This document shows positions 9,055 to 18,140 of a stretch of 64,000 bases of DNA, in pieces (position 1 is the stretch's first letter; every line of letters begins with the position of its first letter). This DNA is from Alistipes sp. GTDB taxonomy: Bacteria > Bacteroidota > Bacteroidia > Bacteroidales > Rikenellaceae. The notes beneath the pieces were generated by a model. The model did no database searches. It had not been told where the DNA came from and saw only the letters and a program-made list of their open reading frames with translations. Position numbers and translations under genes: made by a program. The stretch spans positions 1 to 64,000 of the forward strand of contig JAFWYM010000012.1 of assembly GCA_017517705.1 (NCBI GenBank). The letters run 5' to 3'.

Positions 9055-10049
9055 CCAAGCGAAACATACTTATAACAGGCGGTGCCGGCTTTATCGGCAG
9101 CCACGTAGTGAGGCTCTTTGTCACGAAGTACCCCGACTACCACATCGTCACACTCGACAAGCTAACATACGCGGGCAGCCGCGAGAATATTGCCGATGTT
9201 ATAGATGCACCGAACCACACATTCATCGAGGGCGACATCACCGATGTCGTGCTCGTTGAGCGTATCTTTGCGGAGTATGCCATCGACGGAGTTCTCCACC
9301 TCGCCGCCGAGAGCCATGTCGACCGCTCGATAAGTGCGCCTATGGTCTTTGCCCACAACAACATCCTCGGCACGCTCACACTTCTAGAGGCAGCACGCAA
9401 GGCGTGGGATGGCAACCTCCAAGGCAAGCGCTTTCACCACATCTCCACCGACGAGGTGTATGGCGCCTTGGAGCTCGATGGTGGCAAGTTTACGGAGGCT
9501 ACGCGCTACGATCCGCACTCGCCCTACTCGGCATCGAAGGCCTCATCCGACCACTTTGTGCGTGCCTACCACGACACTTATGGCCTGCCTACGGTCATAA
9601 CCAACTGCTCGAACAACTATGGCGAAAGTCAGTATCCCGAGAAGCTGATACCTTTATTTATATATAATATAGTACACCGCCTTCCGCTACCGGTCTATGG
9701 CACGGGGCAAAACATTCGCGACTGGCTCTATGTCGGCGACCACGCATGCGCCCTCGACACAGTATTTCACCGCGCCGAGAGTGGCCAGACGTATAATATC
9801 GGTGGAAACAACGAGTGGACAAACATAGACCTTATACATAAGCTCATCGCCATCGTCGACGAGGAGCTTGGCCGTGCCAAGGGTGAGAGCGAGGCACTCA
9901 TCACACACATCACCGACCGCTTAGGTCACGACCTACGCTACGCCATAGACTCCTCGAAGCTCGAGCGCGACCTCGGCTGGCACGCAACGATGCCCTTCGA
10001 TGAGGGACTACGACGCACGGTACGCTGGTATCTTAAGAGGTGGCAATAG
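9051..10049 (+). CDS. rfbB: dTDP-glucose 4,6-dehydratase
   Basis: The ATG at 9051, overlapping the rfbD stop, gives 332 residues. Evidence: ILITGGAGFIGSHVV at the N-terminus (NAD-binding), HLAAESHVDRSI, STDEVYGAL (catalytic Thr-Asp-Glu), and YSASKASSDHFVRAYHDTYG (YxxxK). It converts dTDP-glucose to dTDP-4-keto-6-deoxyglucose, the second pathway step, although it is last in gene order. An upstream in-frame start at 9003 would run 48 bp into rfbD and is less likely. The operon ends convergently with the ribF-like gene, only 26 bp away. Confidence 0.97.
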   Translation: MTKRNILITGGAGFIGSHVVRLFVTKYPDYHIVTLDKLTYAGSRENIADVIDAPNHTFIEGDITDVVLVERIFAEYAIDGVLHLAAESHVDRSISAPMVFAHNNILGTLTLLEAARKAWDGNLQGKRFHHISTDEVYGALELDGGKFTEATRYDPHSPYSASKASSDHFVRAYHDTYGLPTVITNCSNNYGESQYPEKLIPLFIYNIVHRLPLPVYGTGQNIRDWLYVGDHACALDTVFHRAESGQTYNIGGNNEWTNIDLIHKLIAIVDEELGRAKGESEALITHITDRLGHDLRYAIDSSKLERDLGWHATMPFDEGLRRTVRWYLKRWQ

Positions 10050-10075
10050 GCTAAGAGTGGCACAAGGAGCTTCTC

Positions 10076-10822
10076 TCAAAAGAGAACCTCAACCTCACCA
10101 TCGGGGATATTATCAAGGGATACACTGCGACCCGAGATCGTCGCCATGGTCTCGTACGACTCTGCGCCACACTCCACACGACAACGATACCTACCCGAGG
10201 GAGGTAGTAACTTATAGGGATCAATGTCATTGATGATGCCACGCACGACATTACCCAAGAGCATATAGCGACCACCCAGAAGTCTCTCCGCACTCGGCAT
10301 ATCGCCCGAAAGTATTGCCTCGCGCACAACCGTAGAGCTCACACCCTCGCCCAAGGTGGTATACTGTTCCACGCGCTCTATGTCGAAGCCACACTCCTCG
10401 GCAAGGGGCCTAAGACGCTCGAATGTACCCTCACTACCGCGACCTAAGCGATGGTCGAAGCCTACAATCATACCTACCATACCGAGCTTCGCAACAAGCG
10501 TATCGCGCACAAAGGCCTCATAGGGCTGTGCTCGAAACGCATCGTCGAAGTGCGCCACCACAACATGGTCGACGCCCGCAACAAGCAGGTGGGTGACACG
10601 CTCATGTACGGTTGTAAGCAGCTGCATACCAGGGGCCTTGCCCAGTGCTATGCGCGGATGAGGGTCGAAGGTAACGACAACACTCTCGGCATCGAGGCGC
10701 GCGGCCATAGCCTTGAGGTGTGCTATAATCGTGCGATGGCCACGGTGTACACCATCAAACGAGCCGATGGCAACGACCGTGCGACGCGGTGGAGTGATAT
10801 CGAAGTTGTTGTATAGTATCAT
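10076..10822 (-). CDS. ribF: RibF-like FMN adenylyltransferase with truncated riboflavin kinase domain
   Basis: At 248 residues this is clearly shorter than usual bifunctional RibF (about 300-315). The N-terminal FAD synthetase domain is intact: AIGSFDGVHRGHRTII, VVTFDPHPR and VGFDHRLGRGSEG, then the SSTVVREAI hinge. The flavokinase domain begins normally (LLGGRYMLLGNVVRG) but jumps to DIDPYKLLPPSGRYRC. The ATP-binding GRxLGFPTAN segment is missing and the C-terminal half is cut short. FMN adenylylation is likely retained; flavokinase activity is doubtful. It follows rex by 2 bp, so the two are probably co-transcribed. Confidence 0.85.
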   Translation of the reverse strand: MILYNNFDITPPRRTVVAIGSFDGVHRGHRTIIAHLKAMAARLDAESVVVTFDPHPRIALGKAPGMQLLTTVHERVTHLLVAGVDHVVVAHFDDAFRAQPYEAFVRDTLVAKLGMVGMIVGFDHRLGRGSEGTFERLRPLAEECGFDIERVEQYTTLGEGVSSTVVREAILSGDMPSAERLLGGRYMLLGNVVRGIINDIDPYKLLPPSGRYRCRVECGAESYETMATISGRSVSLDNIPDGEVEVLF

Positions 10823-10824
10823 AG

Positions 10825-11472
10825 TTAGCTATTGCTCTCCTCGGCAACCTTGACGAAGTATGCCACCTTCTCCAGGAGGGTGGTGATGTCGTAGTTCTCG
10901 ACGATGATACCCTGCGGGAAGTTGAGCGGTGCCGAGGTGAAGTTAAGGACACCCTTGATACCCGCATTAATGATGGGTATAACCAAGGATGACGCCACGG
11001 ACGTGGGCGACGAGACGATGGCAATGCTTATGTCGAGCTCCTCAACACGATCCTCGAACTCGTCGATATGGTAGCACGGGATGTTGTCGATCGTGGAGCC
11101 CACCTTGCGCTCGTCGATATCGAAGGCTGCGGTGATGCGCAGCTTCAGTCCCTTGCCATTGAAGTACTTGGTGACAGCCTGACCGAGGTGACCCATACCT
11201 ATTATAGCCATATTCATCGGCTGCTCGCTGTAGAGGATGCCATCGATGAAGTCGATGAGCACCTTTACATCGTAGCCCTTCTTCGTATCGCTCGAGAAGC
11301 CTATGAGCATAAGGTCGCGACGCACCTGCACAGCCGTGATGCCATGCATGCCGGCCAGGACGTGCGAGAATATGTGCGTAATGCCTTGTGCGTGGCACTT
11401 GAGCAACGTGCGTCGATACTCGCTCAGGCGCTCGATGGTCTTCTCGGGTATAGGGGATGATATGTTTGCCAT
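10825..11472 (-). CDS. rex: redox-sensing transcriptional repressor Rex
   Basis: The ATG at 11472 (MANISSPIPEKTIERLSEYR) gives 215 residues, the family length; an upstream start would add 29 atypical residues. The N-terminal winged helix contains ITAVQVRRDLMLIGF, and the Rossmann domain has the NAD(H) motif IIGMGHLGQAV near residue 90. Rex senses the NADH/NAD+ ratio and represses fermentative and respiratory genes in the cytoplasm. It lies between a LysM protein and the ribF-like gene on the same strand, so flavin metabolism may be co-expressed with this redox regulator (inference). Confidence 0.95.
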   Translation of the reverse strand: MANISSPIPEKTIERLSEYRRTLLKCHAQGITHIFSHVLAGMHGITAVQVRRDLMLIGFSSDTKKGYDVKVLIDFIDGILYSEQPMNMAIIGMGHLGQAVTKYFNGKGLKLRITAAFDIDERKVGSTIDNIPCYHIDEFEDRVEELDISIAIVSSPTSVASSLVIPIINAGIKGVLNFTSAPLNFPQGIIVENYDITTLLEKVAYFVKVAEESNS

Positions 11473-11497
11473 AGCTCTGTGTGTAATGGTGTTACAG

Positions 11498-13444
11498 CTA
11501 CTGCACCTCAATGGTGTAGTTGCTCTTGTAGTGTTCACGCACCCAGTGTGTGTTCGCATAGTGTCCGCCCACGATGTCGAAGGTGTAGGTCGTAGCCAGA
11601 GGTGCGAAGGTCTCGTCGGTAATCGTCGAGTCTATACCTGTGAACATCTTACGGCAGAATATCATCGCCGTATCGTAACCGCGATATGAGTACATCGAGG
11701 GCAGCACGCCATAGGCGCTAATGTAACGTCCATCGAAGAGGCGTATGCTCTCATTGCTACGCTTTGCGTGGTACGGAACCACGAAGATGGCGTTATTGCG
11801 GAAGAACGACTGATGGTCTATATTTCGGCTCTGCGCCCACTTACGGTTGCCAACAACGACATAGCGACCATAGGTCATACCACGACCCTCGATTGATGAC
11901 TTTGTCGAGGATAGCGTGGTAAGTATGCGATCCACGTTGGTCTCATCCGCGGCAACAATGACAAATGCCTTCTCCGACTTTGTGCGCATAAGCTCGATGA
12001 TGTCCACCTCCTCGCCATTCGTACCATCGGCATTACGGCGGTAGAAGAACGACTCGCGATCAAATACGAAGTTGAGGTCGCGTGTGGGCGATTGCGCTGC
12101 GAGGGCCCGCATCTCCGCGGCATAGGCATTGTTCGTAGCACCCGCATAGATGGTCACCACCTCACGGCTACCATCGAAGATGTCGGCAAGCTTATCGTTC
12201 TTGTAGTCGTTCTCCGCCTGCATCTGGAAGAGCACGGGGCTCTGTAGTGTCTCGATGTCGGCAAGTGGCGACACCACAATGATGTCGTTCTCCTCGGCAT
12301 AGCCTAAGACGTAGCGTAACTCTGCCTCGTATACCGGGCCTATAACAAGCTGAGCCTCATGGAAGTCCTCCTCGTAGGCAACGATGTCACTGAGGCGACC
12401 ACCATCACCCTTAGTATCAAAGACCGCGAGCTCAATGTTGTAACCCTCACTCTTTAAATCCTCCATAGCGATAAGCACACCGCGGTAGAAGTCGACATAG
12501 TAGGGATTCACCTTACCCATCTGGTGGAAGGGGAGCATCAATGCCACCTTTAGCGTATGGTGGCGTCCAAGTGGCGGGAAGGTAACATCTGCCGGTGTGA
12601 TATAGACATCATCGCCATGCTCACCGCTCATAAAGTAGTCGTAGGCACGCTCCACAGCGAGGCTATCTACCACGCTCGGCTCCTCGGACTCAACCGCGGG
12701 GTTAACGATGTCGATGCTATGATTAGCCTCGGGCTCGCCACCCTTATACTCCGTGCGCTCATTAGCCTCCGCGATGCCCGTCTTTACAATCATACCTACC
12801 TTGAGGTCACTGCTGTGGCGTAGCCCGTTGAGTTTGAGAAACTCATCCTCGCTCATGCCGAATGTGCGCGACAGCGAATATACCGTCTCGCCCGCCAACA
12901 CACGGTGCTCACCAACACCCACGGGGACATCAGCCTTGCGCTTGTCGCGCTCGCGCTCAATATCCTCAGTCGTGGCGTAGCCACTCTCCGAGCGACGTAT
13001 GTTAAGTTTCATGCCCGGCGTTATGTGCTCGACATCTATCGTGGGGTTATCCTGCTCGAGGATAGATACCGATATTTTGTATTTGCGGGCAATGGAGTAT
13101 ATCGTATCGCCACTCTTGACCTCATAGGTTATATACTTACCACTATGCTTTGCCTCACCCTTAGCCTTGTCGGCGGTAGGCGTATCCTCCGCCACGATGC
13201 GCGGGATGTAGATGTAACTTCCCGCTTTCAGGCCCGATGCCGTGAGACCGTTGTTGCTATCTGCTATCTGTCTCTCCGTGACACCATACGCCTTAGAGAG
13301 GGCATAGAGCGTCTGGCCACTCTCCACCTTGTGCTTGTAGTAGGCCTTGCCACCCTTGGTGACGACGATATTCGATGGCTCTATGGCTAAGGCTTCAACG
13401 CATAGGAAACACGCTGCCATGAGCATAAGGAGTACTCTTCTCAT
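11498..13444 (-). CDS. LysM-repeat lipoprotein-like protein with periplasmic-binding (PBP type 1) domain
   Basis: This 648-residue protein has an N-terminal signal peptide ending near ALA. Three LysM repeats follow at about 34-79 (YKHKVESGQTLYALSKAYG), 103-150 and 177-222, then a periplasmic-binding-protein type 1 domain at about 295-640 (HHTLKVALMLPFHQMGKVNPYYVDFYRGV). The combination is common in Bacteroidota and resembles LpoA-like envelope factors. It probably binds peptidoglycan in the periplasm; the ligand of the second domain is unknown. It lies 25 bp upstream of rex on the same strand. Confidence 0.88.
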   Translation of the reverse strand: MRRVLLMLMAACFLCVEALAIEPSNIVVTKGGKAYYKHKVESGQTLYALSKAYGVTERQIADSNNGLTASGLKAGSYIYIPRIVAEDTPTADKAKGEAKHSGKYITYEVKSGDTIYSIARKYKISVSILEQDNPTIDVEHITPGMKLNIRRSESGYATTEDIERERDKRKADVPVGVGEHRVLAGETVYSLSRTFGMSEDEFLKLNGLRHSSDLKVGMIVKTGIAEANERTEYKGGEPEANHSIDIVNPAVESEEPSVVDSLAVERAYDYFMSGEHGDDVYITPADVTFPPLGRHHTLKVALMLPFHQMGKVNPYYVDFYRGVLIAMEDLKSEGYNIELAVFDTKGDGGRLSDIVAYEEDFHEAQLVIGPVYEAELRYVLGYAEENDIIVVSPLADIETLQSPVLFQMQAENDYKNDKLADIFDGSREVVTIYAGATNNAYAAEMRALAAQSPTRDLNFVFDRESFFYRRNADGTNGEEVDIIELMRTKSEKAFVIVAADETNVDRILTTLSSTKSSIEGRGMTYGRYVVVGNRKWAQSRNIDHQSFFRNNAIFVVPYHAKRSNESIRLFDGRYISAYGVLPSMYSYRGYDTAMIFCRKMFTGIDSTITDETFAPLATTYTFDIVGGHYANTHWVREHYKSNYTIEVQ

Positions 13445-13471
13445 CCTCTGAAAGCTACGTTAATATCTCGA

Positions 13472-14233
13472 CTACTTCATACGTAGTCGTATCTCGGTTA
13501 TCATCTTCTTGGTGTGCTGCGGGAAGTCGCCATTCATCATCCAGCTGTAGTAGCTCGGATCGTCACGAAAGACATCCACAACACGACGCCCCTTGTACTT
13601 ACCAAAGGTAAATATCTCCTGACCCTTATCGTCGAGCGTCATGCGTCCCGCAAAGTCCACAATGGGCTTGCCTGCCGAGAACTCGGCGAGAGCCTCCACC
13701 GTATCGCCAATGTCGGGATAGCGCGCAATCTGTGCCTCGAGCACCTCGAATGTCGCCAGCGTATCGGCCTCGGCAGAGTGGGCATTCTCGAGATCCTTGT
13801 CGCAGTAGAACTTATATGCTGCTACGAGCGTGCGCTGCTCCTTGCGGTGGAAGATGGTCTGCACATCGACAAACTTACGTCGCTGGAAGTCGCACTCCAC
13901 ACCTGCACGCAAGAACTCCTCGACCAACAATGGCAGGTCGAAACGGTTGGAGTTGAAGCCTCCAAAGTCACAACCCTCGATAAACTGCGCCAACGACTTG
14001 GCTATCTGCTTGAATGTAGGCTCATCCTTAACATCCTCGTCCGTGATGCCGTGTACGGCCGTAGCCTCGGCAGGTATCGGCATCTCGGGGTTTATACGTC
14101 GCGTCTTTACTACCTTCGAGCCATCCACACCAATCTTTACCATCGAGATCTCGACGATACGATCCTTCGCCGCATCGACACCTGTTGTTTCGAGATCGAA
14201 GAATACTATCGGACGCTTAAGTTTTAAGTTCAT
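13472..14233 (-). CDS. DnaQ-like 3'-5' exonuclease (DEDDh) with ExoX-type C-terminus
   Basis: 253 residues. The exonuclease motifs are FFDLETTGVD (Asp13, Glu15), VHGITDEDV, FNSNRFDLPLLVEE and AHSAEADTLAT, giving a DEDDh active site. After residue 190 the segment IFTFGKYKGRRVVDVFRDDP..YSWMM resembles the C-terminal module of exodeoxyribonuclease X-like proteins. It likely hydrolyses single-stranded DNA or RNA 3' ends in repair or proofreading; no polymerase domain is present. It is 27 bp upstream of the LysM gene on the same strand. Confidence 0.9.
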   Translation of the reverse strand: MNLKLKRPIVFFDLETTGVDAAKDRIVEISMVKIGVDGSKVVKTRRINPEMPIPAEATAVHGITDEDVKDEPTFKQIAKSLAQFIEGCDFGGFNSNRFDLPLLVEEFLRAGVECDFQRRKFVDVQTIFHRKEQRTLVAAYKFYCDKDLENAHSAEADTLATFEVLEAQIARYPDIGDTVEALAEFSAGKPIVDFAGRMTLDDKGQEIFTFGKYKGRRVVDVFRDDPSYYSWMMNGDFPQHTKKMITEIRLRMK

Positions 14234-14320
14234 AACTAATTAGTAATTAGCATTTATCAATAGGCCACCATGGGGTGATATAGGTTCCTATGCTCGCATA
14301 AGACACTGCATCTTACCAGC

Positions 14321-14380
14321 GGGCTCCACCGAGCTCCACCGGGCTCCACCGGGCTCCACCGGGCTCATCGTGCTCCACCG
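14321..14380. repeat. 10-bp tandem repeat (about 6 units)
   Basis: Six consecutive 10-mers of the form GGGCTCCACC (variants gagctccacc, gggctcatcg, tgctccaccg) lie exactly in register in the gap between dnaN and the exonuclease. They are GC-rich and not coding in any supported gene. Confidence 0.8.
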
Positions 14381-14434
14381 AAACCCATTGGGCCCGCGGT
14401 GCTCTATGACGGCCTTCCGAAGCTCAAGAGTACA

Positions 14435-14478
14435 TTTGTTGTTAGAATGGTGCAGATCTGCACCATTCTAACAACAAA
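14435..14478. repeat. 44-bp perfect palindrome abutting the dnaN stop codon (collapsed MITE, copy I)
   Basis: Two 22-bp arms meet without a loop at 14456/14457 (arm TTTGTTGTTAGAATGGTGCA plus GA). The arm matches the left end of the repeat at 41557 (TTTGTTGTCAGAATGGTGCA), so it looks like two terminal inverted repeats with the middle removed. It starts directly after the dnaN stop (14479-14481) and may also act as a terminator, although no U-run follows. Confidence 0.85.
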
Positions 14479-15606
14479 CTATGCGTTGATCATCATCGGC
14501 ATCAATAACATCAACACCTCGCCCGACTGCTTATCATCGTATACGGGTTTGAAAACACCTGCACGTGTAGAGTCGGCAAGCTCGATCTGCACGGTGGGGG
14601 TATTTATGTTGGTGAGTATCTCCACAAGGAATGTCGACTTGAAGCCAATAGTCACGGGCTGACCGTCGTAGCTGCACGAGATTGTCTCGTTTGCAGATAC
14701 CGAGAAGTCGATATCCTGAGCTGCGAGGCTGATCTTATTATCTGCGATATCCATGCGTATAAGGTTTGTCGTAGGATTCGAGCATACCGCCACACGCTTG
14801 ATGCCATTCACGAGCTCCACGCGGTCTACAAGCACCTTATTGGGGTTGGCTGTGGGTATCACGGCATTGTAGTTGGGATAGTTACCCTCGATCAGGCGAC
14901 ATACGAGCTTGTGGTTCTTGAGGTCGAAGGTCACATTCTTAGCATCGAAGGTCACACGTATGGGCTCCTCTTCCTTAAGAAGCACACCCTTCAACAGGTT
15001 TGCGGGCTTCTTAGGCAGGATGAACGAGGCATTGAAGTCGGCATCGGGACATACGGCCATCGAGCGCACGAGCTTATGGGCATCGGTAGCCACGAAGGTA
15101 ACCTTACCCTCCTCGTAGTTGAAGTATACGCCATTCATCACGGGGCGAAGCTCATCGTCAGCCGTAGCGAAGATGGTCTTATTGATACCCTCCAAGAGCA
15201 TATCTACATCCATAAGTATCTCCTTATGCTCGGGGCTTATGCTCTGTATTGCGGGGTAGCTCACAGCGCTTGCGCCAGGGATTGAGAGCGAGCCACTGGC
15301 CCAGCGTACACGTATCTCCCACGTCGTGTCGTTGACATCGAACTCCAGAGGCATCTCGGGAAACTCCTTGAGCGAGTCGAGCATAAGCTTTGCGGGGGCA
15401 GCGATAACACCCTCACGCTCAACGTTATCGACATGAAGGTGGCCGATGAGCGTTGTCTCGAGGTCTGACGTCGTAACCTTAAGCTCGTTATCCTTGAGCT
15501 CGAGGAGGAAGTAGTCGAGGATAGGGAGTGTGTTCTTGTTGCTGATAACCTTACCCGTCGTCGAGAGCAACGACAGGAGCGCTGAGCTTGATACTGTAAA
15601 TTTCAT
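14479..15606 (-). CDS. dnaN: DNA polymerase III sliding clamp, beta subunit
   Basis: 375 residues, the usual length for three beta-clamp domains. The start MKFTVSSSALLSLLSTTGKVISNKNTLPIL.. and the stretch EEGKVTFVATDAHKLV are typical, with the C-terminal subdomain ending in LLMPMMIN. It forms the ring that tethers DNA polymerase III to DNA. Unlike many genomes it is not next to dnaA here. It is transcribed with, or downstream of, the nucleoside phosphorylase gene (137 bp upstream) and is followed by a perfect palindrome. Confidence 0.97.
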   Translation of the reverse strand: MKFTVSSSALLSLLSTTGKVISNKNTLPILDYFLLELKDNELKVTTSDLETTLIGHLHVDNVEREGVIAAPAKLMLDSLKEFPEMPLEFDVNDTTWEIRVRWASGSLSIPGASAVSYPAIQSISPEHKEILMDVDMLLEGINKTIFATADDELRPVMNGVYFNYEEGKVTFVATDAHKLVRSMAVCPDADFNASFILPKKPANLLKGVLLKEEEPIRVTFDAKNVTFDLKNHKLVCRLIEGNYPNYNAVIPTANPNKVLVDRVELVNGIKRVAVCSNPTTNLIRMDIADNKISLAAQDIDFSVSANETISCSYDGQPVTIGFKSTFLVEILTNINTPTVQIELADSTRAGVFKPVYDDKQSGEVLMLLMPMMINA

Positions 15607-15743
15607 AGTTTTAATTAGTTTTTGTTATTATTTTCTATTATCATTCTTTATCTCAATCCACCGACACTCACTACTTTCTGAAAGCGGTCTGACACAACGC
15701 TTTCTGACCGAGCATTTCGCGAGCGACAGCAGATACACCACTA

Positions 15744-16619
15744 TCACAACGACGAGAGCTTATCCAAAGCCATCTCTATCATGCGACGCACGAAGGGCTT
15801 ATAGTCGGTGCAGGCATCCTTCGCTACGCGCTGCGCTATGATGGTACATATAGTCGTTGCGCGGTGACCAAGGAGCGCAGCAAGACCCGCGAGTGCCGAG
15901 CCCTCCATCTCGAAGTTGGTGATGCGACGCTCACCAAAGCGGAACGACTCAATCTTGGCGTTGAGCTCCATGTCGTGGGGACGTAGGCGCACCCAGCGTC
16001 CCTGGGGGGCATAGAAGCCCGGGGCGGCGACGGTGATACCCTCAAGCGTAGAATCCTTAAAGAGGTCGAAGAGCTCCTTGTCGGCATTCACAAAGTAGGG
16101 GTATGGCAACTTCTCGTACCACGACGTATGCTCCATAAAGGCACGCTCGAGGTCGAGGTCGCAGACCGCATCTCTATCCTCGTAGTACGACAAGAGACCG
16201 TCGAAGCCGAGCGACGTACGCGAAAAGACGATATCACCAACGCTGATATCCTCCTGAATGGCACCCGAAGTACCGAGGCGCACAAGCGTGAGACGTCTGA
16301 ACCTCTCCTTCACCTGGCGCGTATTGAAGTCTATATTTGCCAAGGCATCGAGCTCCGCGACACAGATGTCTATATTACCGATACCGATACCCGTAGAGAG
16401 CACCGTCATACGCTTGCCCTTATAGGTACCCGTCACGGTGTGGAACTCGCGGTTCGACACCTCGCACTCACGCTCATCGAAATAGTCGGCAATCATAGCC
16501 ACACGACCGGGATCGCCCACAAGAATGACGATGTCGGCCAGTTGCTCGGGCTTCAAGTGCAGATGGAAAATCGAGCCATCAGCATTGATAATCAGCTCAG
16601 AAGAGGGTATCGTTCTCAT
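15744..16619 (-). CDS. nucleoside phosphorylase (uridine phosphorylase-like)
   Basis: 291 residues. PNP_UDP family evidence: ILVGDPGRVAMIADYFDE near residue 32 (phosphate-binding Gly-Asp-Pro), VLSTGIGIGNIDIC, RLGTSGAIQEDISVGDIV (phosphate/ribose site) and TNFEMEGSALAGLAALLGHR (ribose-binding Met-Glu). It cleaves a pyrimidine nucleoside with phosphate in salvage. The exact substrate (uridine versus others) is inferred from the resemblance of the C-terminal half and is less certain. Confidence 0.88.
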   Translation of the reverse strand: MRTIPSSELIINADGSIFHLHLKPEQLADIVILVGDPGRVAMIADYFDERECEVSNREFHTVTGTYKGKRMTVLSTGIGIGNIDICVAELDALANIDFNTRQVKERFRRLTLVRLGTSGAIQEDISVGDIVFSRTSLGFDGLLSYYEDRDAVCDLDLERAFMEHTSWYEKLPYPYFVNADKELFDLFKDSTLEGITVAAPGFYAPQGRWVRLRPHDMELNAKIESFRFGERRITNFEMEGSALAGLAALLGHRATTICTIIAQRVAKDACTDYKPFVRRMIEMALDKLSSL

Positions 16620-16670
16620 ATCTCGAAATAATTTATTATCAATTTATTTTTAATATTCGCGTAAAATTAG

Positions 16671-16678
16671 TAATTTTG
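16671..16678 (+). promoter_or_regulatory. -7 box TAATTTTG upstream of the phosphohexomutase
   Basis: Matches TAnnTTTG 37 bp before the start codon at 16716. Only TTTT, not TTTG, is found at the -33 position. Confidence 0.5.
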
Positions 16679-16715
16679 TAGGAAATAGCAAAATGTTTTA
16701 GACACTTTTTATAAC

Positions 16716-18107
16716 ATGACACTCATAAAATCTATCTCAGGCATACGTGGCACCATCGGTGGCGCCCAGGGCAAGAACCTCACACCGATAGATGTCGTTA
16801 AGTTCACTACGGCCTATGCGCGTCTTATCAAAGATAAGAACCCCGGCAAGCGTATCACCATCGTCGTTGGTCGCGATGCCCGCATCTCGGGCTCGATGGT
16901 CGACTCGCTGGTCGAGGGCACGCTGCTCGGCACAGGTGTTGATGTCATCAACGTGGGTATGTGTACAACACCTGGCACGGAGATGGCCGTGATAACACAC
17001 AAGGCCGATGGAGGCATCATCATCACCGCCTCGCATAATCCGCGCCAATGGAACGCCCTGAAGCTACTGAATGAGCGTGGCGAGTTCCTCGACGACGCCG
17101 AGGGTAAGCAGGTGCTGTCTATGGCCGAGGAGTCGGAGTGGGACTACCCCACGATCGACAACATCGGCAAGGTAATACTTCGCGAGGATTTCAACGCCAC
17201 ACATATCGCTCAGGTGCTGGCTCTCGAGTTGGTGGATGTTGAGGCCGTGCGCAAGCGTAAGTTCAAGGTTGTGGTCGATGCCGTAAACTCCATCGGTGGC
17301 GTGGTTATCCCCGCACTACTTAGGGAGCTCGGCTGCGAGGTTATCGCCATCAACTGCGACCCCACGGGCGAGTTTGCCCACAACCCCGAGCCACTCCCCG
17401 AGAACCTAACCGATATTTCGGAGGTGGTACGCACGGAGGGTGCCGACCTCGGTATCGTCGTAGACCCCGATGTCGACCGTCTGGCCTTCGTCATGGAGAA
17501 TGGCGAGATGTTTGTTGAGGAGTACACGCTGGTGGCTGTGGCGGACTACGTCCTTCGCCACACCAAGGGCAATACGGTATCCAACCTATCATCGTCACGA
17601 GCACTCAGCGACGTTACGGCCCGCTACGAGGGTTGCAGCTATGCAGCCGCAGCCGTGGGCGAGGTGAACGTCGTAAAGAAGATGAAGGAGACGGGGGCTG
17701 TCATCGGCGGCGAGGGTAATGGCGGCGTCATCTATCCCGAGCTACACTACGGCCGTGATGCGTTAGTAGGCGTTGCTCTCTTTTTGACCTATTTTGCAGG
17801 CCTCGACATGACGATGTCGGAGCTACGCAAAACATTCCCCGCGTACTACGCCTCGAAGAACAAGATAGAGCTCACGCCAGAGATTGACGTAGACAAGATT
17901 CTTGCAACGATAAAGAGCAGATACTCAGGCGAGAGAGTTAACGACATTGATGGCGTAAAGATAGACTTCGAAGAGAACTGGGTACACCTTCGCAAGTCGA
18001 ACACAGAGCCCATTATTCGCATCTATACGGAGGCTAAAACGATGGCCGAAGCCGAGGCTCTTGCCAAGCGCTTCATTTCCGAAATAGAACAAATTTGCAA
18101 AGAATAA
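16716..18107 (+). CDS. glmM: phosphoglucosamine mutase-type alpha-D-phosphohexomutase
   Basis: 463 residues with four phosphohexomutase domains. The phosphoserine loop TASHNPRQWNA has its catalytic Ser at about residue 106. The metal loop DPDVDRLAF has Asp at about 250, 252 and 254. The sugar-binding GGEGNGG lies near 332 and the phosphate-binding RKSNTEPIIRIYTEA at the C-terminus. It most likely interconverts glucosamine-6-phosphate and glucosamine-1-phosphate for UDP-GlcNAc synthesis; a phosphomannomutase/phosphoglucomutase role cannot be excluded. Likely co-transcribed with the dipeptidase 33 bp downstream. Confidence 0.9.
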   Translation: MTLIKSISGIRGTIGGAQGKNLTPIDVVKFTTAYARLIKDKNPGKRITIVVGRDARISGSMVDSLVEGTLLGTGVDVINVGMCTTPGTEMAVITHKADGGIIITASHNPRQWNALKLLNERGEFLDDAEGKQVLSMAEESEWDYPTIDNIGKVILREDFNATHIAQVLALELVDVEAVRKRKFKVVVDAVNSIGGVVIPALLRELGCEVIAINCDPTGEFAHNPEPLPENLTDISEVVRTEGADLGIVVDPDVDRLAFVMENGEMFVEEYTLVAVADYVLRHTKGNTVSNLSSSRALSDVTARYEGCSYAAAAVGEVNVVKKMKETGAVIGGEGNGGVIYPELHYGRDALVGVALFLTYFAGLDMTMSELRKTFPAYYASKNKIELTPEIDVDKILATIKSRYSGERVNDIDGVKIDFEENWVHLRKSNTEPIIRIYTEAKTMAEAEALAKRFISEIEQICKE

Positions 18108-18140
18108 CAAGTGATAATTTTACCTTAAAACTATACTTAT

